DNA of 64,000 nt from Fragilariopsis cylindrus CCMP1102 (taxonomy: Eukaryota; Bacillariophyta; Bacillariophyceae; Bacillariales; Bacillariaceae): contig FMBT01000335.1 of NCBI GenBank assembly GCA_900095095.1, forward strand, positions 1 to 64,000, in the 5' to 3' direction. Positions 11,404 to 23,579 of the stretch are shown in pieces. Below the pieces are notes generated by a model, which was not told the DNA's origin, made no database searches, and worked only from the letters and a program-made list of their open reading frames with translations. The translations under genes and the position numbers were made by a program. Numbering within the stretch: position 1 is the stretch's first letter; each line of letters opens with the position of its first letter.

Positions 11404-14400
11404 TTATCTAATCCACAAATGAGGTCCACCTGGTGAAACCAGTCCAGCAACTCTATCTGGTACATCCTCAACAGTCTTCAGATCGAGGATATCTAATTCA
11501 GGAATATTCAGCTGACACTTGAGATAGGTCAAACTCACTTCCAAAATAGCAAACTGATCGAAGGCCAATTCCAAATCCAATGCTACCCGTCCAACTTCAT
11601 TGGATTCGTCTCTCATGAAAGAAGCAAATTGCATCACATCCTTAATCAATCTCTTGTCAGTTACATTTTGTCCAGACCATTTCTTCATATCCTTCATAAA
11701 CGTTGTGGGAAGGCCAGTGTCGTCGGAATATTGTTCCTGCATGTGTTCAAGTACATTAACTTTCCATTCAGGGTACGAATTAGTGACCAAAATGGAAGCC
11801 GATTTCCATCCTTTCTTGGCCTTGCCAATATTTCCTCGATATTTTTTTAGGGCGTCTCGAAGGAACTTAGCTTGTCTAGTCAGGAGTTTATCTTCTACGT
11901 CGGCTGATGGCCATGATGCCTTTACGGCCAAACCTTCCTTCCCGATCTTACTCCAGACCTTTTCTGACCAATGAGGACAAATGGGACAAATTAAAATAAC
12001 TAATGCCTCGATCCATTTCGAAACAACAGTCTTGTGCATGGGAATAGAACTATCGTTACACCAGCTACGGTAATCGTTTCTGGCCAAAAGCATTTCGTGC
12101 CAACCTCTTTGTAAGCCCTCGCGAAATTGCATTGTAGCATAGGCCTCTCCACAGCTTGCAATTAAACGATTGATCTCGTTGACCAAGACATTGTCCATAA
12201 AGTTATATTCGTCACCGGTTCGGAGATCACTCGATGCTACAGTTTCTACCATCCACGTTTCTTCGTTAGAAAGAGAGTTGATGGCGGAATCGGCAGTTTC
12301 TCGGCTAAAGTTAGCATCATCCAACGAGTCACCAGCATCGGCACAGGCAAATCGAGTTGCATCGGCACTGTATTTTTCTACAGTATCGTCCAGCATCAAA
12401 AAGTTACCCTTCGATTTGGACATCTTTTGCGCATCTACCTGGACATGACCATTACAGTAATAACCTCTTGGCCACAATTCAGGTTCATCTTCCCAAATGG
12501 CTGCATGATTGAACAACGCCATAGTCAAGTGATTTCCGATCAAATCTTTACCACTGATACGAAGTGTCATAGGATACCAGTACCGAAATTCGTCTCGCAT
12601 CGACTTGAGTTTTTCTTCCGAAATTTTGCAGTCGTCTGGGAAAGATTTGTTCAGGTAGATGTAGTCAAAGACTTCTGACGTTAAATCCTTCGGGTCAATC
12701 TGTTCAGGTGATTTGCTTGGATCACCGTTCAAGTTATTGTTTCCCTGTAGATGATTCGATATAGTATAATATGCCATGTAAATAGTACTATCCGACAAGG
12801 ATTCGATCACCCACACGGGATCCCAGGGAAGGTAGGTTCCCAAACCAAATTGTCTCGTGCAGGCCCATTCCTTCAACCATCCGATCGTATATTCGTACCG
12901 TCCTAATGCATTCGCGTCGTACGCGTTGAAGTTGTCACCCAAGACGTGTTTCTTGACCAGTTCCGTCCACGATTCTTCTCCGTAGGCCAAATACCATTGA
13001 TCGGTCGCTGCGACAATACATTCGTCATTGGTTCGGCTCACCACTCTCGATTCTGGTTCGAAATACAAACAGGCCTGTCCCGCTTCGATCATTTCCTGTC
13101 GGATAATAGGCTTGACATCGCTCACCTTTTTACCTTTGTACGGGCCAACCGTCATGATACCGATAGTGAAGCCCTTCAGGTAGGTCTCGTCCTTGGCCTG
13201 GGTCAGTTTCGCCTTTTCATTCGGTGATTTGATTTTCAGTTTTTTGCACATGAACTCGGCCGAGGCCTCACCGTAGCCTGCAATAGAAATGATCGGTACC
13301 ACGTCGTAGGGTAACACCATCTCATCGGTAATTCCGTACTTGGCACGAAAGTCCGCCTTGTCCTGGAGTGCCTTCAGAGATACGTAATCATCTGGAGCGT
13401 CACTCGGAACCGATGTCACAATACCGGTTCCCTTGAACATGCTAATTGTTAACAAAGGAAGCGTGTAGACCTTTTCATACTTCGCCAGTGGTGCCTTCAA
13501 TGGTAACCCTAACAACTCATCACCCGTGAAAGTTTCGAGGCAGTCAATTTTACCAAATTCCTTGGTATATACTGACCATCTTGGTAGGTCTGACAGGACA
13601 ATCCACGAGCCGATCGGGGACTCATAATGAAAATTTCCTCCGTGGCATCGACGGTATATGCTCCGTATCTCCCTCCGGTAAGACAAAGCAATTGGTTTGA
13701 CCATACATTGTTTCCGGACGGAGTGTGGCTGGTACAAAATAGATTTTTTTGTTTCACGACCCGCCATTTCCAGTAACTTGGCCATCTTGGCGTGTCTCGG
13801 ACCATCTTCTTCGACCGGCAATACCTGCAACTTGATCAAGACATATTCTTGAGGACCACACCTTCACCTTCCGATCGATCATGATCGGCACATACTTGTC
13901 CATCGACTAATGAAAAGACATTATTTCGTTTCCAAATAAGACCTTTTTCTTTTTGCGAAGGGTTCAAATTGCCATCGAATAAAGGCATCATAATAGGGAT
14001 TCACGGCCGTCGTAATGAAGGATCGACGCCAATCGACACAGGCACCGAAATTTTTTAAATGCTCAACGCAGATTGGTGGAAAGTATTGTAACCAATGATA
14101 CGGATCAACAAATTGTGGAATTTCTCTTCGGGGACCATCATTTTTAAAATATTCCATTGTCGGACGATCCCTCCACCGGTCTTTGCGACCAACTTCGTTC
14201 GACCACTCTTTGCTTTTGCCTCGGGTGCTGCAGCCTTGGCTTTCGCAATGGCCTTTTCGACGAGTTCCGCTTCCATCTTCGCACGAACCTCGGCATCATT
14301 TTCGGGAATTGAGGTGGACTCCCATACAAAGCGATTTCCGTTTTGAGTTTGTTGCAGCCTGCATGTAGCATATTATTGTGTCGTCGTATATAAGAATTGA

Positions 14401-15020
14401 AATTGTGTATTTAATAATTATTTCGTAATCGCGATAACCGTCATATTGTCGTTGCCATTGTCATTGTAATTATTTATCATCGCCATTTGTATTATTATTA
14501 TTATTGTTATTATCATTGTTATAATAGATGAATGATATGATATGATTGGTTACATACCATATACGCAAGGAAAGAAAGAAAACAGTTTGAGTGGAGTGGA
14601 ATGTAATTTTTAAGAAAAGGGTAGTTATTATTAACAGTACAGATATTTTTTTTTTTCTTACCGCTTGAATGGGCATTCCTGTACAATGAAAGCAAAGGGA
14701 ATAAGACATTTTTTCCTTGATGACGTTCGTATTGTGCACGGAACAGAGCCTTCGTTAATGTAAATGCGTGTCCGATGTGTAAGTGACCGTTACTGTAGGG
14801 GTAAGGAAATGTGACCATGAACGATTCTTTTTTGTGTTATCTCGCCATATTCCGGTTCACTTTCAAAGGCCTTATGTGCTTCCCATTTTTGTTGCACGGA
14901 TTTTTCGTTCGACCGCAGTGCATCCCTCTTGGCAGTTCCCCTCACAGGTGCAGCGCAGCCACGACCGTCAAATTCTCCATGGCCTTCGTGGCTTCTTCTT
15001 TTTGCAATGGTGGTGGTCAT
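11404..15020 (-). CDS. Leucyl-tRNA synthetase, cytosolic (eukaryotic/archaeal type)
   Basis: Class I aminoacyl-tRNA synthetase charging tRNA-Leu. Visible in order: [14 protein letters not shown] (HIGH motif, about 14760-14820), [54 protein letters not shown], the editing region with [37 protein letters not shown], and KMSKSKGNF (KMSKS loop, about 12400). The order and spacing match human LARS1 rather than the bacterial enzyme. A large intron at about 14359-14661 follows MPIQA. The main clean frame is 11404-13839; the N-terminal third needs about five or six one-base shifts, for example where [11 protein letters not shown] should stand near 13700 and at the T-run before FHCTGM. Start near 15020 (MTTTIAK) is likely but the frame shifts soon after. 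No plastid or mitochondrial presequence is evident. Confidence 0.92.
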
Positions 15021-15745
15021 CGCTGAGTGTATTTAAATTCCTTTTCTTTTCGTCAATCTAATAATGATTCGTTGTTGTGTTGTGTTGCGTTTTTGTGTGC
15101 GATACTACCTGTAACAGACTGACGAACTCCTATTACTAGAAGATTTTGTTCCAGAGAGATGTGACGATCTGATAATGGAATACTTGCCAATTTCAGTCTG
15201 AGCTCATAACCCTTTTTAAACAACGTACCAGTATTAACTCTAACCCTAACTGTGTATAATTCCACGTTTCATTGACCCAACGAACTTGTTTAAATGTACG
15301 GTAGTAAGTATCATGATGATACTGTACCGTATGACTCGATTGTGTTGTAACTGTAATGAATCAATCACAAGCCCGTGGTGGTGTGATGACCTGTCGTTTT
15401 TCTTGTTATTTTTTCTTTCTTGCAGAAAAAGAATTTGTGACACCAACCAGAATTTCAAGGGAAGTTAATCATGCCGATAAAGACACGATCGTACTATCCG
15501 CTTGTGTATATATTATCCATTCAGAAATCAAGGTAGGCAGGAAAAAAAATAAGGCAGTTAAGCAAACCTTACTTCCATATTGTACTACGAATCCCATTAC
15601 AAAACAAAAAAGTGAGTTAGGAGACATCACCTCTGATTCAAAAGACGCACAATACTACAACCAGAGCTGATACTATTATTGTTACACCATCCATCCAGCC
15701 AGTACATGCACATACATATCGTAGACACCTCAAGTGACATCAAAA
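15021..15745. other. Divergent intergenic region
   Basis: Lies between the starts of the leucyl-tRNA synthetase (-) and HSF-type (+) genes, so holds both promoters. Short open frames on both strands show no motif. Confidence 0.45.
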
Positions 15746-17645
15746 ATGTCTAGACAGCATATAGTGGCCTATCGGCATTAATCCAAGCGGCAACGAGTCA
15801 ACTTGGTGATTTAGGAGGAGGAGGAGAAACTAATGCAATGGAAGCAGGTAATGTAACGATGGATACCAGCGTTAGTGGGGGCATAGTAGTAGTAGTAGTA
15901 GTAGTAGTAGAAGTATTCCTACAACACCAACATTGGAGTGTGAATACTACTCCAGGTGTGGTGTGTCTGATCTGGATCTAGATGGTAACAACAACAACAG
16001 GTATTATGCTGCTGCTGCTGCTGCTGCTACTGCCGCAACTGTTGTTACTCCACTTGTAACATCGATTTCGTCGTATCAGCATCAGCATCAGCATCAGGGG
16101 ATACATCCGAAGGAATTGATGTCAGAACAACATCCTCCCACCCTCTACTACTTTCCCAATGTTATTAATGAATCTTCTTAGTAATCCAGCCTATGAAGAT
16201 ATTGTTACCTTCCTACCAGATGGAAAATACTTTGCTATTCGAAGGGTAGACTTTACAGATCTACTCCTCTACAATAATTTCCATTTAATAAGTTTCAATG
16301 ATTTTCTTGAATTGATTATCGATGGGGATTTATCAGAGTCATAATGGCAACAGCATCAATAGTAAAGCTGACCACGGCAATAACGATAACAATAACAATA
16401 ATAGCAGTAACCACAAGGCCGATATCTACGTTTTTCGTCATCCTCATTTCGGGATGAACCAGCCAGTAGATATGAATAAGATCAAGGTCAGGAATGTCGA
16501 TATGGCATTACTGAGAGAAGAATTGACCAATACATCTTCATCGTCTTATTCAAAGAACCAGAAAAGTGTTGAAACAACGAATACGAACAACCAACAACAA
16601 CAAGCGACAACTATCTAAGGATTTTTATCATCATCAACGATCGAGATCATCGTCATCGTCATCAACTAATGATGATAAATCGACGAGATGACACCGATTC
16701 TTCTTGATCCAATTTACCTTGCATCGAGTAGTAACGAAAATTATCGTGACCAAACAGCACAACAACAACAACTACGACGACGATCATCTTTGGAGTTACG
16801 GAGTGTGGCTCAGGCTATTACGGCATCCAAGTTACAGTTGTTGCATGGTTGTGGTGGTGAATTGGTCAAAGAATCGGATATTGGTTCCAAGAACGACTAT
16901 CCTGATGATAATAGTAGCGCTCTTATCATCATTGTGCAGCAGATCAACAACAGGAAAGAAGGCAATCACAACATCGACAAATCTTGTGAATGGAGGGGTA
17001 GAAACTGCCACACAGAATATCGTAACGGATGCTATAGAGGCATTATTGTTCGATGAAAGTCACACAAGAGATACATTCATGAGACATGAGAAGGACTCTC
17101 TGTATCGTCCCTACCAGGTGTGGTACCCATTAGTATGCAACTCTTTTCGGAAAACAACAACGACGACGGCAAAAGTAGTGATACATCATCATCATCATCA
17201 CCCAGTAATTACAATGATGGAGGAAGCAAAAGAACAAAAGTTTGGGGAATTGTAGTAGGAAGAATGACCACAACTCTTCTACTTCCTCGTCTTCGTCAAA
17301 AAGTAAACCTAAAAGAAAAGCGAATGGCAAAGGGAGGAGGAAGACTTCATCATCCTCATGTCATCAAAGCTTCAATCGTCTTGGGAAATTAATACCACGT
17401 GTGCAATCAATAGTAGTCTCGAGGATGCGTCTAGAAATAATGATGTTACTAATGCTGATACTGATACTATTACTGGATCTACGCCAGAAAAACTTCGAGT
17501 TGTCATACCGCCAAATGATAATTCACCAACTCGGCAGCAAAGATATGTCGGATCGATGATGGTCGTCAGTCCTGCTCGGATGGAAGCTGCAGCAGCTCTT
17601 GTAAGTCAATCTAGATATAATAGGACTGATGGGGAATTTTCCTAA
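15746..17645 (+). CDS. HSF-type DNA-binding transcription factor
   Basis: Member of the heat-shock-factor family, which is large in diatoms; binds DNA through a winged helix. The DNA-binding domain lies at about 16140-16480: FPMLLMNLLSNPAYEDIV, then FLPDGKYFAIRRVDFTDLL, NNFHLISFNDFLELI, RWGFIRV, and finally VFRHPHFGMNQPVDM with the closing HPHF motif. It is flanked by Ala, Gln/His, Asn and Ser runs, from unstable triplet repeats. The tail up to 17645 is low complexity and ends with RYVGSMMVVSPARMEAAAA. At least six frame shifts scatter it over three frames, most near simple repeats. The start at 15746 (MSRQHIV) is a guess. The domain is clear; target genes are unknown. Confidence 0.82.
15886..16100. 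repeat. Triplet repeats inside HSF gene: (AGT)n, (GCT)n, (CAGCAT)n
   Basis: Runs of AGT at about 15888-15910, GCT at about 16008-16028 and CATCAG at about 16076-16098 encode Ser, Ala and Gln/His tracts in the disordered N-terminal part. Confidence 0.8.
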
Positions 17646-18227
17646 AATTTGCTGCTGCTACTGCTGCTGCTGCTACAAAGACAGCCCCGTGATGACAATG
17701 CATTATGGGTTGTTGTTATGACGTGTTGAACAACGTGCGTAGGTGGAGTGCGATTAAATTAGTGTACCGGCATCCCTTACGCAATGGAATTATATGTGTT
17801 TACCGCACTTGGTCTGGCCTGGGACGTTGGTAACCTAATAGACAAACTATTCCTAAAGTATAAACGTATAAGTCTCTTCTTCGCTCCCTTTTTATTCTGT
17901 TCTAATATTTACTAGAAATTGGCTTGGATACAAACCATGTCAGTCCTTATTTGAGCGTATAGTAGTTGTATTGGTACAATTCAAACATACACATACACAT
18001 AGTATTTATAGCCAACGAGTATCTTTTTCATTTGTAATGAATCTCTATTTATATCTTATATGTGGTATATTTTGCATCACAACGAGCAAATGCTGACTTG
18101 ACAGACAGACAAACAAACAAACAAACAAACAAACAAACAAACAAACAAACAATCAAACAAACAAACAAACAAACAATCAAACAATCAAACACAGATTTGT
18201 TTTTGACAAATTATTATTTGCTATTAT
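17646..18227. other. Intergenic, convergent
   Basis: Contains a CTGCTG-type run just after the HSF stop and the CAAA microsatellite listed separately. No gene seen. Confidence 0.5.
18105..18192. repeat. (CAAA)n microsatellite
   Basis: About twenty CAAA units with a few CAAT interruptions, adjacent to the stop of the thioredoxin-fold gene. Confidence 0.9.
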
Positions 18228-19057
18228 TTATTTGTTGTTCTTTGGATTATTATTATCAGTAGTATCATTTTCGTCGTCGTCATCTTCAATATTAGGTAAC
18301 CAATTTTCAAATTCATCTTCGAAGCTTTGCTGTGCTTTATCAGCTTGCTCATCGAAGAAACCTTTGTTGGTATTCCAATCATAAGCTGGTACGAACCGAT
18401 TGGTGGTTCGTGGTGTTCGTGTCATATCCTTCGCTTGACCATCTCCCCATTGTAACTTTCGTTTTTGAGTTGCATCTTCACTAAATAAATCTAATTCAGT
18501 ATTTTGAAATTGATACATATTTAGAACTGTTTCTAATTCTTGAAGGTCCGGACCTTCCATTCTTGCTACTCTATTGCCTTGATAGAAAATATCGACGGTC
18601 GGCCACGTCATAATATCTACCTTACCTAACAACAAGTCACTATTTTCATACTCTTCCATGCATCTTAGGAATAAACTGGCAGGATTTGCTCTCGCAACAC
18701 GCTCATACTCGGCCTCAGTGGCTCGACATTCGTCACGAGTTACAGAGGAATATTTGGCCACCACAACGATTCCATCCGGTCGTTCTGGAATCGATTGACT
18801 GGCCAATTTTACTATATTTTCTAATTCTTCGATCTCATTGAATTCTTTTACCAAGTACGAACCGGATGATTCGCCATAATAATCTCCTTGTGCATCACCA
18901 ACCATTTGCTGATGTTGTCTGTGGCGATAGTATGTATTTTCACGTTTGTAGTGCTGTTGTGACGGTGACCAATAGGAAGGTATGAATCCGTACACATCAT
19001 TATTGTTCAAGATAGCAGCAGTGGCAAAACAGCATAGTATAATGAAAAGATAATCAT
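18228..19057 (-). CDS. Secretory thioredoxin-fold protein without CxxC
   Basis: A thioredoxin-like domain is seen at about residues 80-185: GIVVVAKYSS opens the beta strand, and KVDIMTWPTVDIFYQGNRVA carries the cis-proline loop and the following strand and turn, ending in MEG. The usual active-site CxxC is absent; the position reads SSVTRDECRA with a single Cys, so a dithiol redox role is unlikely. The clean frame starts at 19010, but an ATG at 19057 (MIIFSLYYAV) with one base shift gives a signal peptide leading into LNNNDVYGF, which I prefer. The C-terminus is acidic and Asn-rich. Possibly an ER or plastid-envelope chaperone-like protein; function unknown. Confidence 0.6.
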
Positions 19058-19670
19058 GGTAGAAATTAAGAACGCATTATGGCACGTATTTATTTTCAAG
19101 TGTAACATATTGTTTGATGTTTTAGCAGCATTTTTTATAAACGGAGGATAGCGTTTTTGTTTGTGTTGCCTGACTACAGTAGTACTAGAGGTTAGCTCGG
19201 AGGCATCGTGCCATTGTCAAAGAACGACTACTCTTTATTTAATTTATCGTAACGTTAAGTTAGTGATCTTTTTTTACGATACACATGATATTTTCAGTCA
19301 CAGAAACAATTCGGGGGATTGGTATTTTGTGGTTGATTTTATTCAGGGGATGAATGACATTGAAATCTAGCTTCCTACGTCTCTCTTACCGTAGCTAGCG
19401 AGAGCTGTATTACGGAGCTGTATTACAGAAGACGCGGATGGTCCGAAAGTCGTTACTTTGCTTGCCTATCTCGTCGTCGTTGCTTTGCCTGCCAATTTCG
19501 TATTTGCATACACTGGAACACCGGGAACACACATCAGCAACAACAACAACTACTACTAGTGAAACGGTGTTTCATTCAACTTTGGATTATACACTACCAT
19601 GCCGTTAGCCCTCAACAAGGCCAACAAGGCCAACAAACAACAAACAACAAAGGACTACAAGCATGATCGA
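19058..19670. other. Divergent intergenic region
   Basis: Contains a CAACAACAACAACTACTACTAG stretch and a doubled GGCCAACAA unit near 19615-19635. No gene supported. Confidence 0.45.
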
Positions 19671-21942
19671 ATGACTGAAGAAAAATCTCGCTTTCGTTTC
19701 AAATTTTTAAGTTGTTAAGTTTTTCCATCGTAGTGTTCGTTGCCTCGATCTCTGTTTCTATTTTTTCATCTATGAATACTATTATTACTAAAGTCATGAA
19801 CGATAGTTATATGATCGATGATTCTCCTGAAGTTGTGGCAGCACCGCTTTCTAGTAACGTTAGTGAATCTGCTGCGCAGACAAAGAAGGATGTTGTAGTA
19901 GCGATGAGTAACAGTCACGAGGATGACAAAAATGTTGATCCGCCAAAGACTACCGCAATAGCCAAATGTGGGGAGATTTTACAAGAATATCAGGAGACAT
20001 TAGATGTTGTGACAAACATCATCGATCTTATAAGAAATAATCCTGTTCATGTTCCGAAACACACAATGATGTACAACAGAGAAAGTCATAATAAAGGCGA
20101 TGTGAAATCTCTGCTATTGAAGCAGTCCTGTTTGTATGATGTCTTGACTCGTTGGAACCAGCTGGCAATGGATCTTGAAATATCACGATGGGTTGTTCAT
20201 GGTGGGAATTCGATTGGAGCAAAGTGTTATGGTGGAATGAATCCTTGGGATGACGATATCGATATTACCGTCTTTGATTGCCAAGCACTCGATGAGCTGT
20301 GGAAGAACGGAGAACTAAATATCACAAGTCGCCACCCAACTCTCGATGAGAGAAGTCACTCCATGAACAATAGACATGCCAAGTGGGATTCTCGATTGAT
20401 TGCATCAGCGGGTGACGATTTGATACTTACGAGGGGGATATATGTTGTAATTGGTATAAGCTGCTCACAGTGTCAGAAGCCTTCCAGTGGAAACCAGGAG
20501 ACAACATTGGAGGTATGGATATTGAATGTAAGAGCCGTGGATCATCAAGCCGAGAGAAAAACACGCAGCGGAAATCTAATTGGACGGATTATTTACAAGG
20601 TACGGAAGAACTCTACATTGTGCCATACGGGCCAACAACAATCCAGGTAATGGATCCAAGAAAATTGAACGAATACATTAAACTTCGATATGGAAAAAAT
20701 CCCCCTGTCAATTTCCTTTTTCAAATGGCTTGGAGATTGAAAAATTCCCCTCGGTGTTCCATTCATCTAACAATGAGACCACAGGTGTTCGTGCTCAAGT
20801 CTATCAAGTAGATCAAGATCGAGCCCAAATGAACTTTGCACTCAAAAATTGGTATGTCCCTAATTCTCAACGAATAGATTGGCTGGGTAAAAAGGGTAAT
20901 AAGAAACAAAGTGAATACTTCAAACAACTTCCAAATTTCGACAAAATTGAGATAGATAACACTATATCTACAGGCTGCCAGTGGAGTGCAAATGCTACTA
21001 TAAAGGTAATTGGCTGGAATGCTGAGCGAGGAACGCACTGGGATAAGTTCTACAAGTTGATCAAAGAGAAGGATGAACTGAACTCACCTCATGTCATTTT
21101 GCTGAATGAAATGGACATTGGCATGGCAAGGAGTGGTAACTTACACGCAGCACGTTGGTTGGCGTTACAACTAGGAATGAACTATGCATATGGCGTTGAG
21201 TTTTTAGAACTTACCCGTGGCACCAAAAAGGAGCAGAACATAACCGAAGGCAAACGCGATGCGCTATCTTTGCATGGTAACGCAATTTTGACCAAGTGCA
21301 TACTGGGAGATGGCTTGATCATACGGGATCCATTGCCTCATACTTACTTTTCGGACAAAGCTCATAGAGGTATCAACGCTGATGGGTATGAAGTTCGCCT
21401 TGGGGGACGTATGGGACTTTTTGCTCGCATTTTTGAAAAATCTAGCAATATTATTCCAGGAACACACAACTTGACAAGGGATAGCTTTCACATCCCAAAA
21501 AACTTCCTCCTCATTGTGTTGTCGGAAATGTACACAAGCTAAACGAAAACGCAGAAACTAGGAATACGCTATGGAATTTCTATGGCTTTGGTGCTCCGGC
21601 AGCTAACTCTACATCAATCTATGATGGCAAAGGTGTTGATCGCGCATCATCCCAACATGGCGTAATCATCCAAGGTGACTTTGGTCCTCAATTTTGCTCC
21701 CTTGGAGGGTTGGGAAAAATGAACAATTATAAGATACACAAAACATTTCCATCCAAATGCCTTCCTAATGGGAAATCAAAAATGGGACCCATTTCTGGGG
21801 ATTTCATTTGCACAAACATGCGTGGAACTCGTGAAGTAAAGGTGACGCCACCTTGCGATTGGAGCAACAATTCGAGCCCATGAACTTGGCAGATCATGCC
21901 ATTGTTTCCATTGAGGTTGAGTCCAACAAAAAGCAAGCGTGA
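19671..21942 (+). CDS. LicD-like transferase fused to endonuclease/exonuclease/phosphatase domain
   Basis: Type II membrane topology: from ATG 19671 a short basic cytosolic tail (MTEEKSRFRFK), then a span LLSFSIVVFVASISVSIF. The first domain is LicD/fukutin-like: WVVHGGNSIGAKCYGGMNPW followed by DDDIDIT, the metal-binding DDDID motif near 20250, and later GGMDIE. The second is of the endonuclease/exonuclease/phosphatase superfamily: KVIGWNAERGTHWDKF, then PHVILLNEMDIG (metal-binding Glu), RDALSLHGNAILTK, and finally LADHAIVSI with the expected Asp-His near the stop. The open frame carries directly from one domain to the other near 20730-20850, so I read a fusion rather than two genes. About six one-base shifts interrupt it. 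A Golgi glycan- or lipid-modifying role is inferred, not shown. Confidence 0.7.
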
Positions 21943-22060
21943 TGAGCACACGTTTTTTTTAAAGTGCTCATCTCATGCGATTAATCAACTTCAGTCTGCA
22001 ACATACTGAGTGCATGTTCCAAGTTCCAAGAATCACATTTGCGCATAATCACACCACATC

Positions 22061-22061
<1 letters not shown>

Positions 22062-22100
<39 letters not shown>
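22062..22100. repeat. (GT)n microsatellite
   Basis: An uninterrupted GT run about 120 bp after the LicD fusion gene. Confidence 0.9.
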
Positions 22101-22101
<1 letters not shown>

Positions 22102-22689
22102 ACATGTTGCATTCTAATTTAACACATTAATTAAGATCTTCTTTATTAAGTTTTGTGTCGTTGTCACAACTTTAGTTTCCTGTAGTCAGCACCTATTTCA
22201 ATGATGTTGCAATTGTACTGAGTTGCCGGCGGCATCCCTTACAGTAAGGTCGGTGGACGGCGACAAATTTCGAGCTTGTTGAATGGACGAACAACGAAAC
22301 TAAAACGATACGTGTATAATGTATTGAAAATTAACTCAAAGCGGTTGTTATATTTGTAACTGTTGTGAAAGATATCATAATATTAAACTATGGTAGTTGG
22401 TTTTATTATTAGAGCCTTGGAAGGGTCCATTACCAATGGGTAAGTTTGACGTGTGGCGAGTTGGTAAATCATGAAAATCCATTAAGATTGTTCCTTCAAC
22501 ACTACTTGTACAACCGATTGATCGATCGATCGATCGACAATGGACTCGGAAAATAGATTAATAATAGCATGATCATATGAGGGAATAGTGGAGATGATGG
22601 TTCACTCAGCGGCATGGAAGTGCGGCTGGTATCTATTTTGTGGGATTCGATTGTACAACACACACATGATCTTATTTTTTATATAAGAA

Positions 22690-23130
22690 ACACGTCCAAC
22701 ATACCCGTTGATAATGGATCCCCTTCTAACACTCTATTAATAGTAAAACCAACCACCAGTCATTTTCCTCTTTTTTTGCTTGACGTAACAAATAGATTAA
22801 GGCTCTAAGAATTGAAGCGACTGGACGGTTTATTAACATAACAATGATAGACTATTCATACTATTCTTTAGCTCATACTCTTATTATTCGATTTGGAGTC
22901 CTCCTCTCTTTTATGCACCTCTTGTGGCGATTCGAATTTGCCTGCCATCCCTATACATTTTCATACATACACCCATAGAATTTTCCCCAAATGACCAAAT
23001 TCAACCGAAATTTTACTACCTATTAACCGTATTGATTGTTAGATATCGGTACCTCTATTTCATTAAAACCAACCTCTATATTAGTGGAGGTTCGACTATT
23101 TACATTCCCATTGTCATGTATCGATGGAAA
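22690..23130. repeat. Diverged dispersed repeat, copy 1
   Basis: Shares ordered blocks with 43625-43850: AACATACCC(G/A)TTGATAATGG, then a TATTAATA block, TTCATAC/TTCATAAT with CTCC(C)TCTTATGCA, (C)CCATCCCTATACA, and ATTCCCATTGTCATGT. Nature unknown; it could be a relic of a non-coding mobile element. Confidence 0.55.
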
Positions 23131-23579
23131 ATAATTTTTGTTACTGTACACATAAAAAGTACTTACCTCAACGCGAGTAGATTGTGTACAGGTACTGGAA
23201 AACTCTAATCGACTTGTTAGACTAAATTCATCTACTTCAATACAGTACGCTGTACTGTAGTGAGTAGAATGTAATTTAAAGTGCGCGAAGCGAAAGGGCG
23301 GGCTCGTGTGTTCAGGTCATTCGTGCACCTCCTTTTCGATCACGACAAAAAATATATGAGAAATACGAAATAACGAAATCCTTGACATGATCTAACGCTC
23401 TCTAGCCTACAAGTACCGGTAGGTCACAAAAGTCTTCTTTATACTTGCAACTCCACCTTGAATGAATCGACCATATAAATAGATTAAGACGCAAACAGCG
23501 AATAACTACAATACAGTAGAGACTACAAAAACAAAATACAAACCAATTCCTAATCTACCAAGAAAAAAAATATTGACCA

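Larger units (their letters stand above)
21943..23579. other. Long intergenic region with dispersed repeat
   Basis: Holds a GT microsatellite, a short (ATCG)n tract near 22520, and a copy of a diverged dispersed repeat described separately. The last 200 bases probably hold the promoter of the first membrane-protein gene. Confidence 0.5.

Noticed and set aside
18105-18192. Regular repeats that could be taken for a CRISPR array
   Set aside because: The unit is a four-base CAAA microsatellite without spacers, in a eukaryotic genome.
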